Below are positions 37,801-52,800 of a stretch of DNA of 64,000 bases, one piece after another (positions within the stretch are counted from its first letter, which is position 1; each line of letters opens with the position of its first letter). Source of the DNA: Budorcas taxicolor (taxonomy: Eukaryota; Chordata; Mammalia; Artiodactyla; Bovidae). The position numbers and the translations under genes were made by a program. The DNA is taken from contig NC_068912.1 in the NCBI RefSeq assembly GCF_023091745.1, positions 58,184,567 to 58,248,566 of the forward strand, read 5' to 3'. Under the pieces are notes generated by a model. That model did no database searches, was not told where the DNA came from, and was given only the letters and a program-made list of their open reading frames with translations.

Positions 37801-40800
37801 AGTTTCAGCTTCAACATCAATCCTTCCAATGAATATTCAGGACTGATTTCCTTTAGGATGGACTGGTTGGATCTCCTTGCAATCCAAGGGACTCTCAACA
37901 GTCTTCTCCAACACCACCCTTCAAAAGCATCAATTCTTTGGCACTCATCTTTCATGGCTGCAGTCACCATCTGCAGTGATTTTGGAGCTCAAAAAAATAG
38001 TCTCACTGTTTCCATTGTTTCCCTGTCTATTTGCCATGAAGTGATAGGACCGGATGCCATGATCTTACTTTTCTGAATGAGTTTTAAGCCAACTTTTTCA
38101 CTCTCCTCTTTCACTTTCATCAAGAGGCTCTTTAGTTCTTCTTTGCTTTCTGCCGTAAGGGTGGTATCATCTGTGTATCTGAGGTTACTGATATTTCTCC
38201 CAGCAATCTTGATTCCAACTTGTGCTTCATCTAGCCTGGCATTTTGCATGATAAGCAGAGTGACAATATACAGCCTTGATGTACTCCTTTCCCAATTTGG
38301 AACCAGTCTATTCCATGTCCATTTCTAACTATTGCTTCTTGACATGGATACAGCTTTCTCAGGAGGCAGGTCAGGTGATCTGGTATTCCCATCTCTGTAA
38401 GAATTTTCCACAGTTTCTTGTGATCCACACAGTCAAAGCCTTTGGCATAGTCAAAAGCAGAAGTAGATGTTTTCTGGAACTCTCTTGCTTTTTTGATGAT
38501 CCGACAGATGCTGGCAATTGGATCTCTGGTTCCTCTGCCTTTTCTAAATCCAGCTTAAAAATCTGGAAGTTCATGGTTCACATACTGTTGAAACCTGACA
38601 TGGAGAATCTTGAGCATTACTTTGCCAATGTGAGAGATGAGTGCCATTGTGTAGTACTTTGAGCATTCTTTGGCATTGCCTTTCTTTGGGATTGGAATGA
38701 AAACTGACCTTTTCCAGTCCTGTGGCTACTGCTGAGTTTTCCAAATTTGCTGGCATATTGAGTGCAGCACTTTCACAGCATCATGTTTAATATTTGAAAT
38801 AGCTCAACTGGAATGCCAACACCTACAACTAAGTTCAGTTCAGTTCAGTCGCTCAGTTGTGTCCAACTCTTCGCAACCCCATGAACCACAGCACACCAGG
38901 CCTCCCTCTCCATCACCAACTGCTGGGGTCTACCCAAACCCATGTCCATTGAGTCGGTGATGCCATCCACCATCTCATCCTCAATTGTCCCCTTCTCCTC
39001 CTGCCCTCAATCTTTCCCAACATCAGGGTCTTTTCAGATGAGTCAGCTGTTTGCATCAGGTGGCCAAAGTATTGGAGTTTCAGCTTCAACATCAGTCCTT
39101 CCAATGAACACTCAGGACCGATCTCCTTTAGGATGGACTGGTTGGATCTTCTTGCAGTCCAAGAGACTCTCAAGAGTCTTCTCCAACACCACAGTTCAAA
39201 AGCATCAATTCTTCAGCACTCAGCTTTCTTCACAGTCCAACTCTCACATCCATACATGACCACTGGAAAAACCATAGCCTTGACTAGACGGACCTTTGTT
39301 GGCAAAGTAATGTCTCTGCTTTTTAATATGCTGTCTAGGTTGATCATAACTTTCCTTCCAAAGAGTAAGCATCTTTTAATTTCATGGCTGCAGTCACCAT
39401 TTGCAGTGATTTTGGAGCCCCCCAAAATGAAGTCAGCCACTGTTTCCACTGTTTCGCCATCTATTTCCCATGAAGTGATGAGACCAGATGCCATGATCTT
39501 AAGTTTTCTGAATGTTGAGCTTTAAGCCAACTTTTTCACTCTCCTCTTTGACTTTCATCAAGAGGCTCTTTAGTTCTTCACTTTCTGCCATAAGGGTGGT
39601 GTCATCTACATATCTGAGGTTATTGATATTTCTCCCGGCAATCTTGATTCAAGCTTGTGCTTCCTCCAGTCCAGTGTTTCTCATGATGTACTCTGCATTT
39701 AAGTTAAATAAGCAGGGTGACAATATACAGACTTGACGTAGTCCTTTTCCTATTTGGAACCAGTCTGTTGTTCCAAGTCCAGTTCTAACTGTTGCTTCCT
39801 GACCTGCATACAGGTTTCTCAGGAGGCAGGTCAGGTAGTCTGGTTTCCCAACTCTTTCAGAATTTTCCGCAGTTCGTTGTGATACACTCAATGGAAGGCT
39901 TTGGCATAGTCAATAAAGCAGAAATAGATGTTTTTCTGGAACTCTCTTGCTCTTTTGATGATCCAGCGGATGTTGGCAATTTGATCTCTGGTTCCTCTGC
40001 CTTTTCTAAAACCAAGTTGCACATCTGAAAGTTCATGGTTCACGTATTGCTGAAGCCTGGCTTGGAGAATTTTGAGCATTACTTTACTAGTGTGTGAGAT
40101 GAGTGCAATTGTGTGGTAGTTTGAACATCTTTGGCATTGCCTTTCTTTGTGATTGGAGAAAACTGACTTTTTCCAGTCCTGTGGCCACTGCTGAGTTGTC
40201 CAAATTTGCTGGCATATTGAGTGCAGCACCTTCACAGCATCATCTTTTAGGATTTGAAATAGCTCAACTGGAATTCCATCACCTCCACTAGCTTTGTTCT
40301 TAGTGATGCTTCTTAAGGTCCACTTGACTTCACATTCCAGGATGTCTGGCTCTAGGTGAGTGTGAGTGATCACACCATGGTGATTATCTGGATCATGAAG
40401 TTCTTTTTTGTACAGTTTTGTATATCCTTGCCACCTCTTCTTATTATCTTCTGTTAGATCCATACCATTTCTGTCCTTTATTGTGCTCATCTTTGCACAA
40501 AATGTTCTCTTGATATCTCTTATTTTCTTGAAGAGATCTCTAGTCTTTACCTTATTATTTTCCTCTATATCTTTGCATTGATCCCTGAGGAAGGCTTTCT
40601 TATCTCTCCTAGCTATTCTTTGGAACTCTGCATTCAGATGGGTCTATCTTTCCTTCTCTCCTTTGCCTCTCACTTCTCTTCTTTTCTCAGCTATTTGTAA
40701 AGCCTCCTCAGACAGCCATTTTGCCTTTTTGCATTTCTTTTTCTTGGAGATGGTCTTGAAATCTGCCTTCTGTACAGTGTCGCAACCTCCATCCATAGTT

Positions 40801-43800
40801 CTTCAGGCACTCTATCAGATCTAATCCCTTGAATCTGTTTGTCACTTCCACTGTAAAATAGTAAGGGATTTGATTTAGGTCATACCTGAATGGTCTAGTG
40901 GTTTTCCCTGCTGTTGCTGCTGCTGCTGCTGCTGCTAAGTCACTTCAGTCGTGTCCAACTCTTTGCGACTCCATAGACGGCAGCCCACCAGGCTCCCCCG
41001 TCCCTGGGATTCTCCAGGCAAGAACACGGGAGTGGGTTGCCATTTCCTTCTCCAATGCATGAAAGTGAAAAGTGAAAGTGAAGCCGCTCAGTCGTGTCCA
41101 ACTCTTTGCAACCCCATGGATTGCAGCCCACCAGGCTCCTCCGCCCATGGGATTTTCCAGGCAAGAGTGCTGGAGTGGGATGCTATTGCCTTCTCCGGGT
41201 TTTCCCTACTTTCTTCAATATAAGTCTGAATTTGGCAGTAAGAAGTTCATGGTCTGAGCCACAGTCAGCTCCCAGTCTTGTTTTTGCTGACTTTATAGAG
41301 CTTCTCCATCTTTGGTTGCAAAGAATATAATCAGTCTGATTTCGGTGTTGACCATCTGGTGATGTCCATGTGTAGAGTTTTCACTTGTGTTGTTGGAAAA
41401 GGGTGTTTACTATGACCAGTGCGTTCTCTTGACAAAACTCTATAGCCTTTGCCCTGTTTCATTTTGTACTCCAAGGCCAAAATTTGCCTGTTACTCCAGG
41501 TAGCTCTTGATTTCCTACTTTTGCATTCCAGTCCCCTGTAATGAAAAGAACATCTTTTTTGGGTGTTAGTTCTATAAGGTCTTATAGGTCTTCATAGAAC
41601 CGTTCAGCTTCAGCTTTTTCAGCATTGCTGGTCAGAACATAGACTTGGATTACTGTGATATTGAATGTTTTGCCTTAGAAACAAACAGATCATTCTGTTG
41701 TTTTTGAGATTGCATCCAAGTACTGCATTTCAGACTCTTGTTGACTATGATGGCTACTCCATTTCTTCTAAGGGATTCTTGCCCACAGTAGTAGATATAA
41801 TGGTCATCTAAGTTAAATTCACCCATTCCAGTCCATTTTAGTTCGCTGATTCCTAAAATGTCAATGTTCACTCTTGCCATCTCCTGTTTGACCACTTCCA
41901 ATTTGCCTTTTTTCATGGACTTAATATTCCAGGTTCCTATGCAATATTGCTCTTTACAGCTTTGGACTTTACTTCCATCACCAGTCATATCCACAGCTGG
42001 GTATTGTTTTTGCTTTGGCTCCATCTCTTCATTCTTTCTGGGGTTATTTTTCCACTCTTTTCCAGTAGCATATTGGGCACCTACCAACCTGGGGAGTTCA
42101 TCTTTCAGTGTCATACCTTTTTGCCTTTTCATACTGTTCATTGGGTTCTCAAGGCAAGAATACTGAAGTGGTTTGCCATTCCCTTCTCCAGTGGACCACG
42201 TTTTGTCAGAACCCTCTGCCATGACCCATCCATCGTTGGTGCCCTACAAGGCATGGCTCATAGTTTCATTGAGCTAGTCAAGGCTGTGGTCCATGTGATC
42301 AGTTTGGTTAATTTTCTGTGATTGTGGTTTTCATGCTGTCTGTCTTCTGATGGATGGGGATAAGAGGCTTATGGAAGCTTCCTGAAGGGAGAGACTGACT
42401 GAGGGGGAAACTGGGTCTTCTGATGGATGGGGCTGTGTTCAGTAAATCTTTAATCCAATTTTCTGTTGATAGGCTGTGTTCCCTCCCTGTTGCTTGACCT
42501 GAGGCCGAACTATGGTGGAGGTAATGAAGATAATGGCGGCCTGTTGTAAAGGTCCCATGCATGCACAGCTGCACTCAGTGCCTCTGACCCTGTCGCAGGC
42601 CACCTCTGACCCGCACCTCCACTGGAGACTCCTGGACACTCATAGGCATATCTGGGTCAGTCTCTTGTGGAGTCACTGCTCCTTTCTCCTGGGTCCTGGT
42701 GCACACAAGGTGCTTGTGCCCTCCCTGGTGGCTCAGGGCAAAGCTGCAATGCAGGAGACCTGGGTTCAATCCTTGGGTCAGGAAGATCCCCTGGAGAAGG
42801 AAATAGCAACCCACTCCAGTACTCTTGCCTGGAAAATCCCATGGATAGAGAAGCCTGGTAGACTGCAGTCCATGGGATCGTAAAGAGTTGGACATGACTG
42901 AGCAACTTCACTTTCACTTCCAGGAGTTTGTTTCCCCAGTTCTGTGTAAGTTCTGGAAGTTCTATGGCGGGGTTAATGGCGACCTCCTCCAAGAGAGCTT
43001 ATGCCATACCCAGGTCTGCTGCACCCAGAGCCCCTGCCCCTGCGGCAGGCCACTGCTGACCCGTACTTTAACAGTAGACACTCAGACACAGTTCTGGCTC
43101 AGTTTCTGTGGGTTGGGCATGTGTTTTGTGCCCTTCCCTGGTCTGAACAGCTCAGGTGACCAGGTGCTTGGCCAGCGCACTGTCTCAGGTGGGCTGTACA
43201 TCTTAATCACCTTCCGGGTCCTGTCTGCGCAGTAAAAGCATGTGTGTCATGTGTCTCCGCTGGAGAGCTGATCTCAGGCTGTGACCCTCCTGGCAGATGT
43301 CAGCCATCCAGAATATCAGGACTAAATGGTTAGCAGCTGGGAGCCTGCTCACAGTTTGGTGGAAGATGCCCTCTCCAGGGCTAAGATGCCCTCTCTGCGG
43401 CTAGGAGCCCCTTGCCTTCAGGCTCTGGCTGTGTCAAGGCTGCCTCTTTGCCTCTGGGCGGGGAGGGGCTGGTACATGCTAGCTCTCCTTTGGTATTTGC
43501 TCAGTCCTTTGTGCTGTGATCAGGCCAGGCTGCATGTTAGGTTGTTAGGTCAGAGCCTTTCCGGGAAAGTTCTCTTTTCCACAGTTGCGGTTAAGCGTGT
43601 ATTCTCTGGGCTTTTTTTTTTAACCCCTCTAGGTTATGTTGCCTTCTGAGATTCCAGAACTCCCCACAGACCTGCCTGTGAGAGGGTTTCTTATTGTGTG
43701 GAAACTTCTCCTTCACGACTCCCCAGGACAGGTCTCCATCCCTAACTCTTTTGCCTCTCTTCTTGTCTTTTATATTTTGTCCTACCTCCTTTCGAAGAGA

Positions 43801-46800
43801 ATGGGCTGCCTTTCTGGGTGCCTGGTGCCCTCCACCAGTGTTCAGAAGTTGTTTTGTGAAAGTTGCTCAGCATTCAAATGATCTTTTGATGAAGGTCCAG
43901 GTGGAATTAATTGAGATATAATTGACATTTAGCTCTGTGTAAGGTGTACAGCCTAATGATTTGATTTACTAACATCATGAAGTGATTATCATAATAAATT
44001 TAGTAAACATCCCTCATCTCATAGAGAAAAAATTAAAGAAATAGAAAAGGTTTTCCCGTGATGAGAATGCTTAGGATTTACTCTCTGAGCAACTTTCATT
44101 GATTATATTTATCATGTTGTTTTTTTATCTCCTTAGTGTTTATCTCTCTTATAACTGGAAGTTTGTACTTTTTGACTACCCTTCTCCAGTTCCCTTTCCT
44201 TCTCCCTTCTCTCCAGTAACCAGAAATCTGATCTCATTTTCTGTGAATGAGTAAATTTATTTTTGAAGTCTAAGTGACCTACAACATCATGTTAGTAAAA
44301 TCTAAAACTTGAAATAAAAATATGGAAATATTTTCATAATTTTGAAGAGAGAAGCATCCCATCCAAAGACATTAAGGGAAAATAACTAAATTTACATAGC
44401 TTAAAAAAAAAAATTGTATAGCCTGAAAAGACCATAATAAAATCAAGACCCCCCTTCTCCAAAAAAATCTTTGACATATATGACAGAATGTTTATGCATT
44501 GATAGGAAAAAACACTAGTAACTAAGAGGACAAAGGGTAAGAATAGATGGTCATAGAAAGATGTGCATGTATGTGTGTGTGTGTGTGTACACACAGAGTA
44601 CGTGTCTGACAAGCATATATTAATAAAATCTAATACAGTGAACGTGTGAGCTACCCAGACCATTTTCTTCTTTCACTGTTCTTGAGAGTAAAAACTTAGG
44701 AGTCATTTTAGAAGGCAGTATTTCTAAAAATGTTATGCATGCCTCTTCAAGGAATTTAGCCTACACATGTATTAGTACAGTTCACAGAGATATATACATA
44801 TTTATCTAGTGCAGTACTGTTTTTAATAACTCAAAACCTGGAAACAACTTTGAGTGTCCCTCGGTACTGGACTGAGCTAAGTTAATAATAATGATGCCAT
44901 CATACAGTGGAATTCTATGCAACCATTAAATTAGATATAGAAGTATTGTCATGCCATGACATCCATGATAAATATCCAGTGAAAAAATAATATTGGAGTT
45001 TAGTTGTCTGAAAGATAAGAAGCTAACTTTTACTATTGTTGTGAAATTTACATGCAGTGAAATACACAAATCTTAAGTGTATATTTGTTGAGTTTTGACA
45101 AATGCATATATACCTGTATAACCCAGTCCCTGTGAATAGGTAAAACACTATCATCACCCAAAAGATTTTTCCTAGTTATCTCATTTCCTCCCCAGACAAC
45201 CTATTCTAATTTTTCCCCTGAAGATGAATTTTGCCTGTTTTAAAATTTCATATGTATGAATCCTATAGCTCCATCCTTGCTTTTGAACAATAGTTTACCT
45301 GAATATGAAGTTTCTCAGGGTCACATTTTAGTACTTCAGTTTAATTATTTGTTATACTGTCTTCTCACTTCTTTTGCCACTATTGAGCACATTGTTGTTT
45401 TATATAGTCTTTCTATGTCAATTGCTTTTAAGTTCTTCATTTTTGTCTTTGGGTGATTTATCTTCCTTAGGTGGCGGTATGCTTTCTGGGTAATTCTGGA
45501 AAATTCTAATATGTTACCTTAACTTTTTGCTTCTTTGTTCATCTTTGCTACATTCTGGGCAATTAATTCAGCTGTATCAACCAAGTCACTTTTCCCTCCT
45601 TGTTGTGTCTAATTAATCTGACCTTTAGCCCATGCACTGGATGGGTTTTTTGTTTCAGTTACATTTTTCATGTCTAGGAGTTATGTTCCTTTTTCAAATG
45701 TATCTGGTCTTTTAAGAAGAATGGGTCCCTTCTCAGGTTTTAACCTCCCTTTTTATTAAATAATTTAATACATCTGTTATCTGCATAAATAATTCTGTCT
45801 GAATTTCTCGGAAATTTGCTACAGCTATCTGCTGTTTCTGCTGATTCTTCATTATGATGGCTTATTTCCTTGTTTTTTTCTAAAATGTAATTGTGAAGTC
45901 AAGTTCATGTAGAAGGTGGTATGCGATTGCTTATGCCAGATACCCCAATGCACCAGTCCAGGACCCTCTTTAATTTCTTAGTTTGAATTTTATCAGACTA
46001 TACTATGGTAATGATTTGAACTCCAACCCCATTTGAGGATTTCATAGTTATTCATTCTCAATTGAAACCTTTCCCCCAACCCCTGATCCTTTCTCTCTCC
46101 CTCAGGCTTAAACTGAGATGAACTTGTTTCTTCATCTGCCTTTGCTGGTAGGCACAATTTTTCTGGTTTACCCTTTCATTAGTTTTATGCAGTGGTCTCA
46201 ATTTAAGGTCTTCGCCTTATGTGATACCAGTATCTTGTCTCATGTTACCCAGTGGCTGTTGAAACATAAACCTTTTAATTACTAAGCCTCTTGGTTACTC
46301 AGAGGCAAAGGCCTCCAGAGCAGTGTAGTTTCCTCATTCCACTATGGTTTTTAGTTCCTGCTTCCTTTTGGCTCCTGAAGATTTTTCGTACTTTTTGATG
46401 AGCTCAATATGTTTGCTGTATTTGTCCAGGATTTCTTATTGCGTGCTTTGAGAGGATTTTCAGATGATCTTCTTTACCATTTTGCACTAATGGCTTGAAA
46501 TGAGTAGTGGCCCTGAACAAAGGGAACTTCAGTTGTTGAAGAGAGATGGATCAGGAAGGCATGATAATGACTTGTTCGCTGAACAGTGCTACTCTTAGAA
46601 ATGTATCTGGCACAAATAATCATAAGAAATGTATCTGGCACATATAATCATATGTGTGGAAAATTAAATATGTACAAGGATATTCAGTGCAATGTTTTGA
46701 TAGTAAGAGCGTAGTATGAATCTAAATACCCGTCAATAGTGGACTACTTAAGTGAATTATGGTGTGCCTTTATAATGGGAAAAAAATTCAGCAACTCTAA

Positions 46801-49800
46801 ATGTATGAATATGGAGTGGTTGCCAGAAATACTAAGTGAATAAAGGCAAATACAGAACTACATTCATGATATACTACCATTTTCTGCCACTGTGTGAAAA
46901 GTAAATTTTAATATAATATCTATTCTTATGTTATAAGCTATTAATAGTAGTTATCTTAAGGGAGGGGAACTATTAGAGGAGGACAGGAGTGGGAATTATG
47001 TGCCCTTTTGTACCTTTTTTGAATTTTAGACTGTGCATGTTGTATTTATTTTAAGAATAAATAAATGAATTTTTTAAATGATAATTTTTTAAAAATTGAT
47101 AAATGTGGTAGGACCATTATACATTTTGAGTTGTAGTTATAGTCTTCGGAAAGTATTCTGATACTCAGATAAAATTCCATGTTTTTATCCATGGCTTCAT
47201 CTTTTCAGTTGTATTTTAGTTTTTTATTTTTTCTTTTATAGGAAGCCATGGGTAGCAAACCTAGAGATTATCTTGATTGTGTTTGAATAACATCTCATTT
47301 GGTTGCCTAAGTTCCTTATTTTATTTTCCTGGGTTATTAGGATCTGAGCTGAGGATTCAGCAGTGAGGAGCAATATATTTTGAGTTGTCATTTGGAAAAA
47401 AAGAATTGGACTGAGGACTCCTCCCCAGTAATATATTTACCTTATCTCTAGGCATATGCTCTCTTGTGTGGTCTAACCTCTTATTCCCTAGGAGTGGACC
47501 CAGCTTTTGACCTTCCTCTTCTGGCAGTTTATCTCCCCATGACCCTGACCCTCAGTTCTAAGCATCCCAGTCTATCTTCATTCCTTTACCACTGTCAACT
47601 TAGAACTGAGTTGCTATCTTACTTTTGGCTCAGAGTTCTTAGGCTCTCTGTCTATGGGTCTGTCTTAAACTTAGAGTGTTTAGATAGTAGAAGTGTGTCC
47701 ATTGTTAAACAGCAGTATGAATTGATATTTGAGCTCCAGTCCTGTTTTAGAAGCTAGCCACTAGATGTCTCTCTTGTAAAGAAATAACCTTTTACAGAGT
47801 CTTAAAATTACTTTTTGTAAAAACGTCTAAATGTGTATAACTAAGTCACTTTGCTGTATAGCAAAGATTGGCAAAACATTCTAAATCAACTACACTTCAG
47901 TAAAATTATTTTTCATTACTTTTTGAATAAAATTATAACATTCAAATTTTATTGCAGTGATATACCTATCCATCACTGTATTAACATCAGTAGCACTTTT
48001 TTCCTTCAACAATTATATGGCAATACATTTCTTAAAGGATAGGTTTTTGGTTTTGTTTTTGTGGGTTTGAGCTTTTTGTTTCGTTTTGGGCATGGTGTTT
48101 TATAAGTAGTATAGGTTTTTACCTTGCTGCAAACTGACTTAAGAAAAGAACAAAAGAAAATGAAATAATGGGTTTAGCAGTTATGGTCTAATGAGAGAGA
48201 GAGATGGATTAGATGATAAGAGAGGTGGGTTAGAGAATATGACATAGTAGGTTTTCAGCACAAACTTTTTAACTAATTGAACATGGTTAGCTCTGTGGTT
48301 TCTTTCCCATAACTGATAGAGTTTGATGGAAGAATTTCAAAGCAACAATAAGGACTTACTGCCTCTATTCTTTCACACTGTTTTTCTAATGGTTCTTCGG
48401 TTAATCAGGTCTTTCCTTACTGGGGCCATGTAGACAGTGGTGAGGAAGTTTTTACTCCACAGCATCAGAGAGGGTGTACCTTTCCACAGCAACAGGCAGC
48501 ATTCACGCAAGTGGAAACCAAACATTGTTGATCATGTTATGGTCCCCGTATTGGTTCAGTTAGGAAAGTCTGTCCTCAGTCACCGAGTCTGCTTGGTCAT
48601 CTCAGGAATGAGTACCTTTCCACTTCCTTCACTGTAGCATCTATCATCTGTAGCATCCAGCAGCTATCATCTTCTCCCAGGCAGGCCCATGTTGCCTCAC
48701 CCGGGCTTATTGGGGAACCTCTAAGGAACTCTCCGTACCTTCAGCGTCTCCTTACTTCAGTCACTCTCATACAATGATGCCAATCCATCTTCTGAAAGTG
48801 TGTGTTTATGGTCACCTGCTCAGAATCCTTTACTGCTTCTGTGCCCACAGGAGTCATTAGCTCCAAGATACCTGTACTAGTCACAGGCAGAATTGCCAGT
48901 AGGTGAAATGTGTCACCTCACCAGCTTTGGACTGTCTGAAGGTCTCAAGTGTTTTACTCTTTTCTGTGACCTAAAATTACCTTCCTTTATCCCTCCCTAC
49001 CCACCCCCCATTTGAAATTGCTACTTTTCAGCAGTTGGAAATATCTCTTTCAAATATTTCTTACTTGAAGCAGTATGTTCCTGTTCCTCTAAGGATTGGG
49101 ATCCATACTAAACAGTAGATTTTCAGATATGTCCCCACCTGATTTCCTAGTGTGTTCAACTAAAGGTACCCAGAGTGGTTATATTCTTAATCCTCGAATG
49201 CCTTCCCCTTTCCTGTTCCCTAGACATCTGTGAAGTACACATGGTAGCTCATCCTCTCCATTATGTCTCCTTTGCCAGGGTTCTTATGGTACATATTTTC
49301 TCCAAAGTTAATGTAAAACAGATGCCTGCATTTAGTGCTGGTGTTCCGTTTTTGGTATGCATGTATCTGTTCTCCTTTCTGTATTCTAGAGTTTCTTGGT
49401 AAGGGCTCTGTTGACATTTTGAACAGGACAGTTTCTGTTGTGTGGCACTTTCGTGTGCATTACAGGAAGGTTGGCATTTCTGGTCCCTGCCCACTAAATA
49501 CCTAAAGTGCTCCCCAGTCTTGGAACAATCAGAACTGCCTAGCCGCTTCCAAATGAGGTTGGTGCCACTCCCGGTGGAGAACTGCCTTATTAAGTGCTCG
49601 AATATATATTAGTTATTTGAAGCAAAATGTACTTTTTTTCATTTTGATCTTTACCTACTATATCCGTTTTCTTAATATACTGTCTAGCACATACTCCACA
49701 AATAGGTTAACCTGTTTCCTATTATTATCATGTATTACCAGTAGTGAAACTGGTTTTTAAAAGTGCAAAATATAACTGGAACTTCTCAAAGTATTTCATA

Positions 49801-52800
49801 ATGATGTGAGGCATAAAATTACGGTTTTCATTCTTCCCAGTTCCAGTAACCCTTTGCATTCACTCATTCCAAAAACAAAATAGATGGGTTATTTTTATGA
49901 AGATAGTTATGTTTATTTTTGAGGCTTTAAATTTAAAAGACAAAAATTTAAATGTCAAAAGATAAAATGCCTGTGAGTGAAGGATTATGTGCATTTATTT
50001 ATTATTGAAGGGTTTCACATTTTTGTGTGTTTTCTTTTCTGCTTAGATTTTATAACCCACAGTGGAATAAAATTCCTTTTTCCTGATATTCCATTGGGTG
50101 TTATTTTCTGTTTCCAAATTTTATAGCAGTTGACAATATATTGATTAATCTATCTTCACTATGGCTTAGAAATGCAAGAAGGAACCTAGAAAGAAAAATG
50201 TAATCTCTTGTATGAAACAAGATGCTTTATTTGCATGAAATAAAATATTCAGTTCAAACTAATTTGAGCTATAAATGTGGTATATTATTATATAGGCTTT
50301 CATAACTGAATGTCCACAGGTAGGATAGACTTCAGGTACAGTGACTCAATTGTATCATGAAAGACCCAGTTTGTTTATTGATGATTCTTCATTGTATTTT
50401 CTGTGATGTCCGCCAGATCCTTCCAATGGTTTAGGTAAAATATTTAGGAGTGCTTGTTTCCCAGTGTAACTGAACAGGAAACCTGAAATTCACTGTGATT
50501 GGACCACCTAGGTCATCTGTCCAATCCTGAGACCTTGTGTTCAGGAGAATATAAGATATGACTTTCTTAAGCCAAACAGTAAGTGTGTGTTCCTAGAGAT
50601 GGGGATGGGATCTATTCATCAAAATCTGATTATGGATTAGGAAGGAGAATGGAGGTAAGGGATTGCCAAGGAAACAGAATGTCCAAGATAACTCTTAAAA
50701 GTGATTTTAAAATATGGAGGCAAGTGTTTAAAATAAAATTGAGATCCATTTGAGTTATTAATACAGAAAAATACATGGTTTGTTATTGAACTTTGATTTC
50801 TGGAAAGTTCATAATAGTATGCTAGATTGCAGCCTAAACTCCTAAGAGTTAAAGTGCTGCCTGTGTTCAAACCCCAGCTCTGCCACTTTGCAGCAGAATA
50901 ATAATGTTGGAAGAGTGCCTGACTTGTCTTTACCTTAGTGTGCTCTCCTATAAATGAAATAGTAGCCTTTATCCCATAGAATTACAAGAATTAAATTAAT
51001 TGATACAAATAAAACACTTAGAACAATGCCTGGCATTCAGGAGGCACTTAATGAACTAGTCAGCCCTCTGCATCTGCCAGTTCTGCATCTACAGATGTAA
51101 TCAATCACAGATTAAAAATATTTGGGGAAAGTCTTGGAAGGTTCCAAAAAAGCAAAACTTGAATATGCTGTATACCAGCAACTGTTTACATAGCATTTAT
51201 ACTGTGTTAGATATTATAAGCAATCTAGAGATGATTTTAAAGTATTTGGGAGGATGTGTGTAGGTTATATGCTGATAGACATTTTATATAAAGGACTTGA
51301 GCATCTTCAATTTTGGTATCTGTGCAGCAGGGTGCAGGGGAGGACTGAACCAATTCCCCCAGGATACCAAAGGATGACTATTGTTATTGCTGTTGCTACT
51401 AGCTAGTGCTTTCTGGTATAAGGCTTCACTGGTAGTTTGCATAACCTGTAGACTTTTCTGGGTTAATGAATGGTATGAGTTCGATGCCTGGATCAGGAAG
51501 ATCCCCTGGAAGAGTGCATGGCAACCCACTCCAGTATTCTTGCCTGAGACTCCCATGGACAGAGAAGCCTGGTGGGCTACAGTCCATAGGGCCATGAAGA
51601 GTCAGACACGACTGAAGTGACTGAGCACGCACATACACGTGGTCGTCTGAAGACCAGACTTGGAGAAAATTTAGCTTTCACTTACCTCATGACGTCACCT
51701 GTATTTATGAATCATAAGTAAAAATTTCAGGCATATTTAAACTGCACTGTATCAGCAAGCTTCTCCACAATAGTAGGAAATACTTCCCTTAATAACTACA
51801 AACAAGGGTTGAAGAGTTAATGGCCTAAATATACCATAGAAACAGTTATTAGGAGAGTTAAATAGCAGGATGATAGACTTCCTTCTAAGCCTTCATTTTG
51901 CTCTTCTTTAAAAACCTTTGTTGGTAGTGCGTTAATCAGAATAAAATCCGTATTGTTTGACAGAACATTCAGAGCCCTTTGCACTCTGGTATTAGTCTAC
52001 ATATCCAGTTTCATAAACACTGAATTCCATGAAAGTAAATTTTGGTTATAAACTCGTGGCACAATATTCTAAGTTGAAGACCATGCAGTATTTCTGTTCT
52101 AAGCTTCATAACTCACAGGATAACAGTAGTAATAACAGTAACTGATGTTTTTGGTTGTGGCGTTCTGAGCGCTTGACCTATATATACTCACCTAATCCTA
52201 TGCTATAAATATTGTTCTCCCTGTTTTACTGTGAGAACGCTGAGGCGTAGAGGAGATGTGTCTCTTTCTCAAGATCACATGAAGTGATAAATTTTGTTAA
52301 GAGTAGGATTCAAACAGAGTCCACTTAACCTCTCCCCTCTCCTGCCTCTGTGCATTACAATGTATTGGATATCTTTTCTGTGTACAGTATCAATAAAGAA
52401 CAGAGTTCTTTTATGTGAGAGACTATACTCTTCTTACAGTGATTTGGAAGGAAAAACATTGTGCGTTGGTGGTTCATTCACTGCCCTTTTAAAAAGAGGC
52501 TGCTTTGGGCTCATCCCCTCTGTCTCTTTGCATCCCTAATACCCAACGAGCCCTCATAAGTGTTCTTTGAGTAAATGTTGGTTAATCAGTGATGTAATGG
52601 AATGAGAATTGGCAGTTTTTTTAAGGAACAAAAGTGTTCACGTGCATTTAAACTTTGTATTAGAAATCTTAGTTCTTAGAATTCAGTCTCCATATGTTAC
52701 TCTTAGTTGCAGCATATTTCTTGAGGCACAAAGCTTTGAAGCTGTCAGAAGATTAAAGAAGGAACCCTAGTTCTGGTTGAGTAATAATTTCTGAGATAAA

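Larger units (their letters stand above)
38832..43880 (-). mobile_element. Very long BovB, antisense, with leader region and two SINE insertions
   Basis: Read on the minus strand: a long GC-richer leader (about 43880-42220, with two related blocks around 42560-42720 and 43010-43200), the endonuclease (41820-41640, FNLDDHYIYYCGQESLRRNG), the RT domain (about 40490-39700), and the (CTGAA)n tail at 38833. Bov-A2 (40910-41197) and Bov-tA (about 42722-42921) are inserted in it. Frames are broken. The leader boundary at about 43880 is approximate. Confidence 0.85.

Noticed and set aside
39888..40490. 200-residue minus-strand RT-like frame
   Set aside because: Longest surviving fragment of the dead antisense BovB at 38832-43880. 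Neighbouring frames are shifted and stopped, so it is not annotated as a CDS.
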